A DNA stretch of 64,000 nt from NCBI RefSeq assembly GCF_002002705.1, contig NZ_MUNS01000031.1, positions 62,001-126,000 of the forward strand, written 5' to 3'. Positions within the stretch are counted from its first letter, which is position 1; the number at the start of each line of letters is the position of its first letter. The notes under the pieces were generated by a model. That model saw only the letters and a list, made by a program, of their open reading frames with translations, ran no database searches and was not told the DNA's origin. The translations under genes were made by a program, and so were the position numbers. Shown piece after piece: positions 42,576-50,787 of the stretch. The DNA comes from Polaromonas sp. C04. GTDB taxonomy: Bacteria; Pseudomonadota; Gammaproteobacteria; Burkholderiales; Burkholderiaceae_C.

Positions 42576-42929
42576 GCGGCGGACATTACCAACAAGTCAA
42601 CGGGCGCGTGTGTGGTGAGGCACTAGGCCGGTCAGGGCATGCGGCGACGGTCCGCGCTCTACCTTGATTCGAAAAATCAATTTTCATACGCCGTTACGTC
42701 GGATGAAAACGAAGAAAGCCCGCTATCGTTTCGATAGCGGGCTTTCTTTTATTTACCTGGGGTGGCTGATGGGGAGCCACTGCCCATAACCCAACCCCAG
42801 TATCCATGCGGGTTTCAAGAGGTTGTTACACGACGCTGTGTCACAAGCAGTGTATCAATTCGGACCTAATTTTCCAAGCCTTTTGACCAAAGTGTGTCGG
42901 GAGTAAATGACTTGCCCAGTTTCTAGCAA
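42576..42929. other. Gene-free stretch between island genes and transposase
   Basis: 354 bases without a supported gene. It holds an inverted repeat TTTTCAT...ATGAAAA (42681-42709), the right terminator hairpin (42712-42751), and from about 42819 a possible left end of the transposase element (GAGGTTGTTACACGACG). No other structure was recognised. Confidence 0.6.
42712..42751 (+). terminator. Perfect 17-bp terminator hairpin, right copy
   Basis: AAGAAAGCCCGCTATCG (42712-42728), TTT, exact complement at 42732-42748, then TTATTTACCTGG. Compared with 40017-40056, the centre and 3' flank are identical while the outer stem differs at matched positions on both arms, so pairing is kept. Confidence 0.88.
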
Positions 42930-43798
42930 GTGATCTGTCCGGTTTGTGGAGGAGCGATGCGACACGCCCCCATAAGCTGGGCCCGCTACATGCAGGAGAA
43001 CCGGAACATGAGATTCGAAGAAGCCTTTGAGGGCTGGAACCAGGGGCGCCTGACACAGGCCGAGGCGGCGCTGTCGCTGGGCCAGTGCGAACGCAGCTTT
43101 CGCCGCCACATTGAACGCTATGAGGCCAACGGCCTGGGCGGCTTGCTGGACAGGCGCTTGAGCCAGATCTCCAAGCGCCGAGTCAGTGAGCGGGAAGTTG
43201 ACCAGGTCGTGCAGCTGTACAAGAGCGGTGCGCTCGACCGGGTGTTCCAGGAACTGCAGCAGGCCCAGGTCGTGCGCATCAAGATCGAGGCCGTGTCGCT
43301 GGACAGCACCATCGTGAAGGTGCATCCCGATGGCACCGGGGCGTTAAAAAAAACGGCCCGCAATCCATCGGAAAGCCTCGTGGCGGCTGGACCACCAAGA
43401 TTCATATGGTTGCCGTAGATGCTCGAACGGCCGTAACGTTCAGTCTGTCGCCGGGCCAGGCGCATGACGCGCCGGCAGAACGGGAGTTGCTCAGCAAGCT
43501 TGGCGCGCCAGTGCGACCACTACATCTGCTGATGGATCGCGCCTACGAAGGCAACGAAACCAGGCAGTTGGCGCTTGATCTGGGCTTCATCCTGGTCGTG
43601 TCGCCGGTGAAGACCCGAATCGAGCCCTGGGAGTATGACCGCGAGATGTACAAACGGCGCAACGAGGTCGAGCGGCTGTTCCGCCGGCTCAAGGGCTATC
43701 GCCGGATCTTCTCGCGCTTCGAGAAACTGGACGTGATGTTCATCGACTTCATCAGCTTCGCGCTGATCGCCGATGGACTTCGTTTGTGTTAACAGGCC
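42819..43798 (+). mobile_element. Insertion sequence remnant, IS5-like with foreign 5' part
   Basis: A transposase region of about 1 kb. Possible imperfect ends are TGTTACAC at 42824-42831 and GTGTTAACA at 43786-43794 (inverted). The coding part joins an ISNCY-like helix-turn-helix segment to an IS5-type DDE domain. Boundaries are estimates; no clear target duplication was identified. Confidence 0.55.
43008..43792 (+). pseudogene. Chimeric transposase (ISNCY-like N-terminus, IS5-like DDE domain)
   Basis: First frame (43008-43418): MRFEEAFEGWNQGRLTQAEA and RSFRRHIERYEANGLGGLLD resemble the N-terminal DNA-binding part of ISNCY transposases. From about 43220 (ALDRVFQELQ, EAVSLDSTIVKVHPDGTGAL) it matches IS5/IS427-type DDE transposases. 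At GTTAAAAAAAACGG (43344-43357) a -1 shift restores NGPQSIGKPRGGWTTKIHMV and continues to the DDE glutamate region YKRRNEVERLFRRLKGYRR. The A8 run could be a programmed frameshift site, but the hybrid 5' part makes activity unlikely. Confidence 0.7.
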
Positions 43799-43845
43799 CC
43801 AGCAAGATCGAGATTGAACGATTCACGGCGGTAGTCATAAGCACA

Positions 43846-44613
43846 TCAAGCGCCGATAAAAACAGGCTTTCGCTTTTCAGCCTTGGCCTTGACGCCTTCG
43901 AGCAAATCAGCCGATGTTTGAACTCGATGGATATCGTCTTTCAGGGTATTCATATCCAGTGCACCACGGGCAAAGCGGTTCAGATGTCGTTTCATGGCCT
44001 GAACCGCCAATGGCGCCATGGATGCCAGATGAGAAGAGAATCGATCCACTTCGGCTTGCAGCTCTTGCATATCGCCGACCATCTTGTCTAGGAATCCACA
44101 GGACAGCATTTGACTGGCATCGAGCCTCTCGCCCGCCAGCAACACCCTTTTAGCGACCGTCAGCCCCAAGCGTGACACATACCGCTCCAACCCGCTGCCG
44201 TAAAAATGCAGCCCTATTTCTGCAACTGGCACAAACATATTGGCACTCTGAACACCGACTCGGAAATCGCAGGCCAAGGCCAAGTCCGTCGCTCCACCGT
44301 AAATCCCGCCATTGATGGCTGCAATCGTCAGAGGGCGCACCTGCTCCAACGCCTGCGCTGTGGCTTCAAACAACGTCCCGGCATCATCACCCGATATTTT
44401 TCTGGTGTCGAAACCGCTGCAAAAATGACGACCTGTCGCGGTAATGCGCAGCACACGGATATTCTGATTTGAGTTGACCCGGGCCAGCAACTGCTGGACG
44501 GCTTTCAGGTCTTCGACTTCGAGCCGGTTGGCCAGCTCGGGGCGATTCAGTCGCAAGGTGGCCACAGGCCCCTGGACGCTGAGATGAGGTAACTGTCCTG
44601 CATTGATGCTCAT
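43846..44613 (-). CDS. Enoyl-CoA hydratase/isomerase family protein
   Basis: A 255-residue crotonase-fold protein: VATLRLNRPELANRLEVEDL, the oxyanion-hole segment GRHFCSGFDTRKIS, and AAINGGIYGGATDLALACDF. The usual catalytic glutamate region reads AEIGLHFYGSGLERYVSRLG, so chemistry may differ from standard hydratases. It is the last gene of the leftward catabolic run, starting 3 bases after the first RraA-like gene. Confidence 0.85.
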   Translation of the reverse strand: MSINAGQLPHLSVQGPVATLRLNRPELANRLEVEDLKAVQQLLARVNSNQNIRVLRITATGRHFCSGFDTRKISGDDAGTLFEATAQALEQVRPLTIAAINGGIYGGATDLALACDFRVGVQSANMFVPVAEIGLHFYGSGLERYVSRLGLTVAKRVLLAGERLDASQMLSCGFLDKMVGDMQELQAEVDRFSSHLASMAPLAVQAMKRHLNRFARGALDMNTLKDDIHRVQTSADLLEGVKAKAEKRKPVFIGA

Positions 44614-44615
44614 GG

Positions 44616-45278
44616 TCAGGCCCAGCCGTAAATTTTCATCGTGGTTTCGCCGGCTTCCAAGCGCTTGAGGATCGCGGCCTCTTCGGCCTCGCGCTGCTCG
44701 CCGGCGGCAATCACCTCAGCAGCGCGGGCCTGCGGGATGGCGACCACCCCGTCAGCGTCACCCACGATCAGGTCACCAGCGTGGACCACCACGTTGCCCA
44801 TGGTGACGGGGTGGTTGATCCAGCCGGTCGCACCAAAGTCCTTGCCGGTTCCCTGGATGCACAAACCGCGCGCGAACACCGGAAAGCCGAACTCGCCCAG
44901 CAGCACGCCATCACGCACGCAACCGTCGATCACCAGCCCGGCCAGGCCGCGCATCTTGGCCATAGTGGTCATGATCTCGCCCCAGTAGCCATGCTCGTAG
45001 GCGCCGCCGGCAAACACCACCATCACGTCGCCAGGCTGCGCCACTTCAAGGGCGCGGTGCAGCCAGAGGTTGTCGCTGGCGGGCGAATGTACCGTCAGCG
45101 CCGAGCCGGCAAACTTGAACTGCGGCGCCACCGGCTTGATGACCGAGGGCAGCGCGCCAACTTTTCTGGCGGCTTCATGCAGCGTCGCCGTGGGCAGCTT
45201 GCCGGCAGCCGCGGCCAGTGCGGGCGACAGGCGAGCAAAGTCCAGGCGCGTGGTCAGTGCAGGATCAACGCGGTTCAT
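44616..45278 (-). CDS. RraA-like aldolase, copy 1
   Basis: A 220-residue RraA/HMG-aldolase fold protein. GDVMVVFAGGAYEHGYWGEI and GLAGLVIDGCVRDGVLLGEF contain the Arg-Asp pair that positions metal and substrate in class II pyruvate aldolases (HMG/CHA aldolase, oxaloacetate decarboxylase). It overlaps the next paralog by 4 bases. The setting with a LigB-like dioxygenase and LigJ-like hydratase suggests 4-carboxy-4-hydroxy-2-oxoadipate aldolase (LigK) activity for at least one of the three. Confidence 0.85.
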   Translation of the reverse strand: MNRVDPALTTRLDFARLSPALAAAAGKLPTATLHEAARKVGALPSVIKPVAPQFKFAGSALTVHSPASDNLWLHRALEVAQPGDVMVVFAGGAYEHGYWGEIMTTMAKMRGLAGLVIDGCVRDGVLLGEFGFPVFARGLCIQGTGKDFGATGWINHPVTMGNVVVHAGDLIVGDADGVVAIPQARAAEVIAAGEQREAEEAAILKRLEAGETTMKIYGWA

Positions 45279-45952
45279 GAAGCCTCCCGGGTCTGCAGCT
45301 GGTGGTACTTGAACTGCTTGCGCGCTTCGTCCAGGCGCATGCCGCTGCGGGCGGTTTCGCGGATCTTGTTTTCTGCTGCTTCGATTTCCTCTGCCACCTC
45401 CAGCACGCGGTCTTCATGCTCCTTGGGGATCACGACCACACCGTCGGTATCGCCCTTGAGGATGTCGCCGGGCGCGACGCGGGCGCCGCCAAGGTTGACC
45501 GAAATGCCGGTGGCCTCGACCTGCACCCGGTCCTTGCCGGTGCGCATCCAGTTGTCAATGGAGAATACCGGGTAGCCCAGCGACAGGCACAGGTGCGTGT
45601 CGCGGTTGATGCCGTTGATCACCGTGCCGGCGATGCCGCGGCGGTGGGCGATTTCGGTCAGGATGTCGCCCCAGACGGTGGCATTTTCGCAGCCATTGTT
45701 GTCCAGCACGATCACGCTGCCGGGCGCCACATCGTCGATGTAGTCGCCCACGGTGCCGCACGGGTTGGCGGCCGGGCCGTATTTCAGCGTCCAGGCGCGG
45801 CCCGCCATGCGAAAGCTGTGGTCACGCGGCTTGATCTTGTAGCACTGGCCGACAATACCCAGCTTGTCGAGCGCATCGCTCAGCGTCGGGGTGTCGAGCC
45901 GGGCGGCCCTCTCCACGTTTTCATCCACGTTCTTGTCTTGAATGTCGCTCAT
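45275..45952 (-). CDS. RraA-like aldolase, copy 2
   Basis: A 225-residue paralog: RLDTPTLSDALDKLGIVGQC, GSVIVLDNNGCENATVWGDI, IAGTVINGINRDTHLCLSLG (Arg-Asp kept) and PGDILKGDTDGVVVIPKEHE. It has clearly diverged from its neighbours, so this is not a recent duplication. Overlaps copy 1 by 4 bases and lies 2 bases from copy 3. It could be an aldolase, a decarboxylase or a partner subunit. Confidence 0.85.
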   Translation of the reverse strand: MSDIQDKNVDENVERAARLDTPTLSDALDKLGIVGQCYKIKPRDHSFRMAGRAWTLKYGPAANPCGTVGDYIDDVAPGSVIVLDNNGCENATVWGDILTEIAHRRGIAGTVINGINRDTHLCLSLGYPVFSIDNWMRTGKDRVQVEATGISVNLGGARVAPGDILKGDTDGVVVIPKEHEDRVLEVAEEIEAAENKIRETARSGMRLDEARKQFKYHQLQTREAS

Positions 45953-45954
45953 GT

Positions 45955-46629
45955 TTATTTCTCCAGCATGTGTTCGTAATTGCCGCCCATGACCTGGCCG
46001 ATGGGCGTTCCCGACAAAATGGCCTTGGCCATGGCCGCTTCCTTGGCGACGATCATTTCAGCCGCCTCCAGCACCCGATCGATGTAAGCGGCCGCGATGA
46101 AGAGGACGGCGCTGCCGTCGGCCAGCACATAGTCGCCCGGCTGCACGGTGATGGCGCCGATCTCGACCGGCACGTTGGTGCCTTTTTCCACCACCCGGCC
46201 CCGCGCCGTGAAAGATGTCACGCTGCGGCTGAAAATCGGGAACTCGTAAGCCACGGCCTCGTCCACGTCGCGCAGCGGCCCGTCGGCCACCACGCCGGCC
46301 ACGCCGCGCACCTTGGCGCCCAGCGTCAGCAGGCCGCCCCAGCAGCCAGCCTCGACGCCAGTGCGCTGCTCCACCACGATGATGTGGTCTGCGCCAGCGG
46401 CCTCAATCGCCGTGCAGCCCAGGTGCTTCGGGGGGCCGGGCTGAGGATCGCCCGTGCCCAGCTTGACGGTGATGGCCTGGCCTGCAATGCGGCCCTTGCC
46501 GGAGCGCTGCGGCAGCCCCGTCACGGCGCCGGCCACGCCCAGCTTGTCCAGCGCGTCGGACACGGCACAGCCGTCCAGCCGGCGCAGGCGCTGCACATTG
46601 CCGCGTGCGGCAGATGAAATGTCGGTCAT
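45955..46629 (-). CDS. RraA-like aldolase, copy 3
   Basis: A 224-residue third paralog: RLDGCAVSDALDKLGVAGAV, ADHIIVVEQRTGVEAGCWGG, VRGVAGVVADGPLRDVDEAV (Arg-Asp kept) and VQPGDYVLADGSAVLFIAAA. It lies just after the extradiol dioxygenase gene. Closest in layout to copy 2. Confidence 0.85.
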   Translation of the reverse strand: MTDISSAARGNVQRLRRLDGCAVSDALDKLGVAGAVTGLPQRSGKGRIAGQAITVKLGTGDPQPGPPKHLGCTAIEAAGADHIIVVEQRTGVEAGCWGGLLTLGAKVRGVAGVVADGPLRDVDEAVAYEFPIFSRSVTSFTARGRVVEKGTNVPVEIGAITVQPGDYVLADGSAVLFIAAAYIDRVLEAAEMIVAKEAAMAKAILSGTPIGQVMGGNYEHMLEK

Positions 46630-46653
46630 GAAAATCCTTTTGAAAGACGGTGT

Positions 46654-47655
46654 TCAATCCAGCGTGTGCCAGGCCGCAAAGGCCAGCCCCGTGCCGGTCA
46701 GCGCAGGGCTGCGGTAACCGGGCACGTACTCGACCCACTCCAGGTCCAGGTCGCGGGCCATCTCGCCCACCACCAGCCAGTTGCGGATTTCCGAGCTGCC
46801 GGCCTGCAGCAGCTTGGGGTCCAGTGCAGCCAGCGTGGCACTGTCCTTGTTGCGGATGGCCGTGATGACCTTGTGGTCCAGTTCCTCGTCCACCACAAAG
46901 TGACTCAGGCCGCCCGAGGCGATGACACCCACGCGCAGGTCTTCGGGCCAGTCCGCAACCAACTCGCGCAGCGCGGCGCCCAGCGCCACGCAGCGGCGAG
47001 GCGTCGGCTGGTTGGGCGGATCGAAGGTGTTCAGGATCACCGGGATCACCGACAGCTGCTGGTCCTGGAGCAGGCGGCGGTGGATGAACTGGAAAGCATG
47101 GCCTTCAAACTGGCCGCGCTCCAGACCGTCCATCGCGGCGATGTCGAAATCGCGATCGCAAAGCTGTCGGATCAGCCACCCGGCCAAGTCGCTCTTGACC
47201 GGGTATTCGCAGTCCTGCGCAGGCTCGTGGCGCCACATGCGCGCCGACTTGACCCAGCTGTCACTGGCAGAGACCGGCTCGCGCGCGGTGTTGCGGATCG
47301 TCTTGCCAAAGTAAATGGCAAATGCCGGGTTGTTGCTGGTGCGGAACAGCTCGGTCTGGTCGTCGCCTACGATCAGCAGCACATCGAGCCGGGCGTCCTT
47401 GATGCGCTGGCTCAGCTGGTCCATGGCGGACTCGGCAGCGTCATAGCGCTCGCCCATCTTTTCGGGCGTGACCATGGCCTCGGTGCCGGCGGGCGCGGCC
47501 GCCAGCAGCGCGTCATAGTCAGTCTTGTTGCCGTTTTTATCGTAGTAATGGGCGTTCTTCGTGTCGATCACGCGAAAGCCGTTTTGCCAGTCCTCGCGCT
47601 GCGAGACCAGCATGAGGCTGTGGGATGAGCCAAAGGCGGCTACAAGTCGGGCCAT
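46654..47655 (-). CDS. Class III extradiol dioxygenase (LigB-like)
   Basis: A 333-residue protein of the LigB superfamily, iron(II) ring-cleaving dioxygenases. The N-terminal metal ligand His12 is in AAFGSSHSLM; VGVIASGGLSHFVVDEELDH holds the catalytic histidine region; VEYVPGYRSPALTGTGLAFA closes the chain. No LigA-type small subunit is fused or adjacent, so it resembles single-chain gallate or 3-O-methylgallate dioxygenases more than PCA 4,5-dioxygenase. With LigJ- and LigK-like genes nearby it likely yields 4-oxalomesaconate or a related product. Confidence 0.82.
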   Translation of the reverse strand: MARLVAAFGSSHSLMLVSQREDWQNGFRVIDTKNAHYYDKNGNKTDYDALLAAAPAGTEAMVTPEKMGERYDAAESAMDQLSQRIKDARLDVLLIVGDDQTELFRTSNNPAFAIYFGKTIRNTAREPVSASDSWVKSARMWRHEPAQDCEYPVKSDLAGWLIRQLCDRDFDIAAMDGLERGQFEGHAFQFIHRRLLQDQQLSVIPVILNTFDPPNQPTPRRCVALGAALRELVADWPEDLRVGVIASGGLSHFVVDEELDHKVITAIRNKDSATLAALDPKLLQAGSSEIRNWLVVGEMARDLDLEWVEYVPGYRSPALTGTGLAFAAWHTLD

Positions 47656-47673
47656 GGATAAACCTCGGAATGG

Positions 47674-48891
47674 TCAGATAACAAATTTGTCGCGCAAAGC
47701 GGCGATACGCTCGGGGCTGTAACCCAGGCCGGCCAGGATGGCATCGGTCTGGTCGCCCTGGTGCGGCGCGGGCTGGAGCGGCCCCTCGCTGCGCGGGTAG
47801 CGCGAAAACTGCATCGGCAGGCCCACGACCTCAATGTCGCCCAGCTCCGGGTGGTGCATGGGGCGCGCAATGCCCAGATGCTTGACCTGCGGGTCATCGA
47901 ACACCTGGTCCACCGTGTTGATGGGGCCGCAGGGCACGCCGGCCTTGAGCAGCCGTTCGGTCCACTCAGCGGTGCTGCGGGTCTTGAACGCGGCGCCGAT
48001 GGCGGCATTGACACTGTCGCGGTTTAGCACCCGCTCGGGGTCGGAGCCGAAGCCTGGCTCCTGCACCAGGTGCGGCACTTCAAGGGCTTCGCACAGGCGC
48101 TTCCACATGGTCTGGCCAATGGCGGCCAGGTTGAGGTAACCGTCACTGGTGGGAAATACACCGGTGGGCACCGTCAGTGGGTGCTCGTTTCCCGTGGACT
48201 TGGGTACCTTGTGGTCGATCAGCCACTGTGCAGCCTGGAAGTCCAGCATGGCGATTTGCGACTCCAGCAGCGAGGTCTGCACCCACTGGCCTTCGCCCGA
48301 CACCTCACGCTCCAGCAGCGCCGCCATGATGGCCTGCGCGCAGAAGTGGCCCGAGCACAGGTCGGTAATCGGGATGCCCACGCGCATAGGGCCTTCCCCG
48401 GACTTACCGGTCACGCTCATCAGGCCGCCCATGCCTTGGGCAATGGAATCAAAACCCGGCCAATTGGCGTAAGGCCCATCCTGGCCAAAGCCCGAGATGC
48501 TGGCGTATACCAGCCGCGGATTGATGGCGCGCAGTTGCTCCGGGCCAATGCCCAGGCGGTGCTTCACGTCAGGCCGGTAATTCTCGATGAACACGTCGGC
48601 CGTCTTCACCAGCTCCTGCAAAACGGTCAGCCCCTCGGGCTCCTTCATGTTGAGGGTCAGGCTTTCCTTGTTGCGGTGCAGGTTCTCGTAGTCGGCGCGG
48701 TTATGGTCGCGGCTGCCGATCATGTCGTCGCCACCAGGCGCGCCAGGCGGAATTTCGAGCTTGATGACGCGCGCGCCCAGGTCGGCAAAGGTGCGAACGG
48801 CTGTGGGGCCGGCGCGCACGCGGGTGGCGTCCAGAATGGTGAAGCGGGACAGCGGCCCCCTGCGTGGGGCGGTAGATTCGGATGTGGGCAT
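47674..48891 (-). CDS. CaiB/BaiF family CoA-transferase
   Basis: A 405-residue class III CoA-transferase: LSRFTILDATRVRAGPTAVR, FADLGARVIKLEIP, HRNKESLTLNMKEPEGLTVL, the catalytic aspartate in VFIENYRPDVKHRLGIG and SISGFGQDGPYANWPGFDSI. It moves CoA between carboxylic acids and probably activates a pathway acid. ATG 48891 starts the homology. It lies between the dioxygenase and the thiolase pair. Confidence 0.9.
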   Translation of the reverse strand: MPTSESTAPRRGPLSRFTILDATRVRAGPTAVRTFADLGARVIKLEIPPGAPGGDDMIGSRDHNRADYENLHRNKESLTLNMKEPEGLTVLQELVKTADVFIENYRPDVKHRLGIGPEQLRAINPRLVYASISGFGQDGPYANWPGFDSIAQGMGGLMSVTGKSGEGPMRVGIPITDLCSGHFCAQAIMAALLEREVSGEGQWVQTSLLESQIAMLDFQAAQWLIDHKVPKSTGNEHPLTVPTGVFPTSDGYLNLAAIGQTMWKRLCEALEVPHLVQEPGFGSDPERVLNRDSVNAAIGAAFKTRSTAEWTERLLKAGVPCGPINTVDQVFDDPQVKHLGIARPMHHPELGDIEVVGLPMQFSRYPRSEGPLQPAPHQGDQTDAILAGLGYSPERIAALRDKFVI

Positions 48892-48902
48892 GAAGAGTCT
48901 CC

Positions 48903-49364
48903 TTACACCGGGGTGAACATGGGCACGGCGTGGCCGCCTTCGGTGGGCTTGAAAACGACCTGTACCTTGTCGCCTATCGACACCCGGGCAGGATCGCAAT
49001 CGACCAGATTGGTCATCAGGGTCACTCCTTCATCCAGCGTGACAAAGGCCAACGTGTAGGCGGCTTCGCCTTTGCCCATGGTGCTGTAGGAATAGACCGT
49101 GCCCGTACCGGCCGCCGGCAACCATTCGGTGTCGGCGCTCAGGCAATGCGGGCAGATGTCACGCGGGTAGTGGTGCACCTCGCCACAGGCGTTGCACCTC
49201 TTGAGCAGTAAGCGGCCTTCGTCGGCGGCGGTCCAGAAGGCTTGCGACTCGGGCAGCACACGCGGCGCGGGGATCCTGCGAGGGCCGGCCGGCGGTGCGG
49301 CTGGACGGACCGGTTTGTCGGTGGCAGGTTTGTCGGTGGTTTCGGGGGCGCTCATGGTGTTCAA
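48903..49364 (-). CDS. Zn-ribbon/OB-fold DUF35 protein
   Basis: A 153-residue DUF35 protein. After a Pro-rich start come a zinc ribbon with four cysteines (CNACGEVHHYPRDICPHC) and an OB fold (GTVYSYSTMGKGEAAYTLAF). Such proteins bind SCP-x-like thiolases or aldolases and supply a structural or acyl-CoA-binding element. ATG 49364 overlaps the stop of the thiolase gene (ATGA), so the two form a pair. Confidence 0.88.
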   Translation of the reverse strand: MNTMSAPETTDKPATDKPVRPAAPPAGPRRIPAPRVLPESQAFWTAADEGRLLLKRCNACGEVHHYPRDICPHCLSADTEWLPAAGTGTVYSYSTMGKGEAAYTLAFVTLDEGVTLMTNLVDCDPARVSIGDKVQVVFKPTEGGHAVPMFTPV

Positions 49365-50566
49365 ACCCTTTCCAGAATCAAAGTACCAGCGGTGTGGCGC
49401 GAAGCCAGCGCGCCACCAATGCCGTTGGCCAGGGCCAGGGCGCAGTTGGGCACCTGAACGGCCGGATGGGCTTCACCGCGCAACTGACGTACGGCCTCGA
49501 TGATCTTGGTGATGCCGCCACGGTTCGCTGGATGGTTGTTGCACAGGCCACCACCGTCGGTATTGAACGGCAACTTGCCGACACCGGAGATCAGGTTGCC
49601 GTCGGCGACGAACTTGCCGCCCTCGCCCTTCTTGCAGAAGCCCAAGTCTTCCAGCTGCATCAGCACCGTGATGGTGAAGCTGTCGTACAGCGACGCATAC
49701 TGGATGTCAGCCGGCGTGATGCCAGCCTCGGCAAACGCCAGCGGCCCGGACCAGGCGGCCGCAGAGTAGGTCAGATCGATCTTGCCGCCCATGCCGTGCT
49801 TGGGCGCCTCACCGGTGCCACGAACCTTGACGAGCGACCGCTTGAGCTGGCGCGCAATTTCGGGCCGCGCCACGATGATGGCGCCGCCGCCATCGCTCAT
49901 TACGCAGCAATCCAGCCTGTGCAATGGGTCGCTCACCATGGGGGAGTTCACCACATCCTCCACCGTCACCACATCGCGCAGCATGGCATGCGGATTGTGC
50001 TGGGCGTGGTGGGAGGCCGCCACCTTGATCCAGGCCAACTGCTCACTGGTGGTGCCAAACTCGAACATATGGCGCTTGGCCACCATGGCATAGAGGTTTT
50101 GCGTGGCAGGGCCAAAGGGCAATTCAAACGCCAACTCGGGCGCGTCGGTATCTGGCGGCCTCAGGGCCAGCGGTGCCTTGCCGCCCTTCCCCTCCTTGGC
50201 GGTGGCCTGGGCTGCCGCCATCTGGGCACGCGGGCGCCCGGCCAGCGTGATCAGGGCCACGTTGCAATGGCCCGCAGCTATCGCCTCGGCGGCATGGGCC
50301 ACATGCAGGATGGGCGCGGAACCACCACATTCGGTGGAATCCACATGGCGCAGCTTCAGCCCCAGGTATTCGGCCATGGTGGTAGTGCCCAGGCCTGGCG
50401 CATCACCGGCGCAAAAATAGCCGTCGATGTCACCCTTGGAGAGGCCCGCGTCCTCCAACGCGCCCTTGGCCACGTCGGCATGCAGCCGTACCACCGACAG
50501 GTCGTCGGCCTTACGGGTGGGGTGTTCATAGGCACCCACGATGTAGGCGGATCCATTTAGACTCAT
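49361..50566 (-). CDS. SCP-x-like thiolase/aldolase-family protein
   Basis: A 401-residue thiolase-fold protein of the lipid-transfer/SCP-x branch: RKADDLSVVRLHADVAKGAL, DSTECGGSAPILHVAHAAEA, IQYASLYDSFTITVLMQLED and LCNNHPANRGGITKIIEAVR. A cysteine is present in ECGGSA, but the YDSFT and GEGGKF segments resemble Ltp2-type retro-aldolases that pair with DUF35 proteins. Thiolytic and aldol cleavage of a side-chain CoA ester are both possible. Confidence 0.85.
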   Translation of the reverse strand: MSLNGSAYIVGAYEHPTRKADDLSVVRLHADVAKGALEDAGLSKGDIDGYFCAGDAPGLGTTTMAEYLGLKLRHVDSTECGGSAPILHVAHAAEAIAAGHCNVALITLAGRPRAQMAAAQATAKEGKGGKAPLALRPPDTDAPELAFELPFGPATQNLYAMVAKRHMFEFGTTSEQLAWIKVAASHHAQHNPHAMLRDVVTVEDVVNSPMVSDPLHRLDCCVMSDGGGAIIVARPEIARQLKRSLVKVRGTGEAPKHGMGGKIDLTYSAAAWSGPLAFAEAGITPADIQYASLYDSFTITVLMQLEDLGFCKKGEGGKFVADGNLISGVGKLPFNTDGGGLCNNHPANRGGITKIIEAVRQLRGEAHPAVQVPNCALALANGIGGALASRHTAGTLILERV

Positions 50567-50614
50567 CTTGAATGCTCTTTCGTTGAGGTGATTTCATTCC
50601 GCGGGAAAGCCCAA

Positions 50615-50650
50615 CCACAGCCTGACCGACCTTCGGTGGTCGAGCTGTGG
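50615..50650. other. Hairpin between Bug gene and thiolase gene
   Basis: CCACAGC (50615-50621) pairs with GCTGTGG (50644-50650), with inner GACC/GGTC pairing. It has no T-run. In the 221-base gap it could be a weak terminator of the upstream Bug gene or part of the thiolase leader. Confidence 0.35.
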
Positions 50651-50787
50651 AAGCGCCAAGGCAGGGCTCCCAATAGCAGCAAGCCTGGCCAGCGGGCTAG
50701 ACGCCCAGGCTGTGGACCTGTCCGCGCCACACTCCTTGCGCATCGCTGATGACATTCCGGTTTTCAATTGCATGTCAGCACGCTGAG

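Noticed and set aside
40017-42751. The two island hairpins as further copies of the 48-nt element
   Set aside because: Their inner 17 bases fit the first hairpin of the pattern, but the second motif is not present at the required distance and the stems extend to 17 bp with T-runs. They are better explained as terminators, although a shared origin is not excluded.
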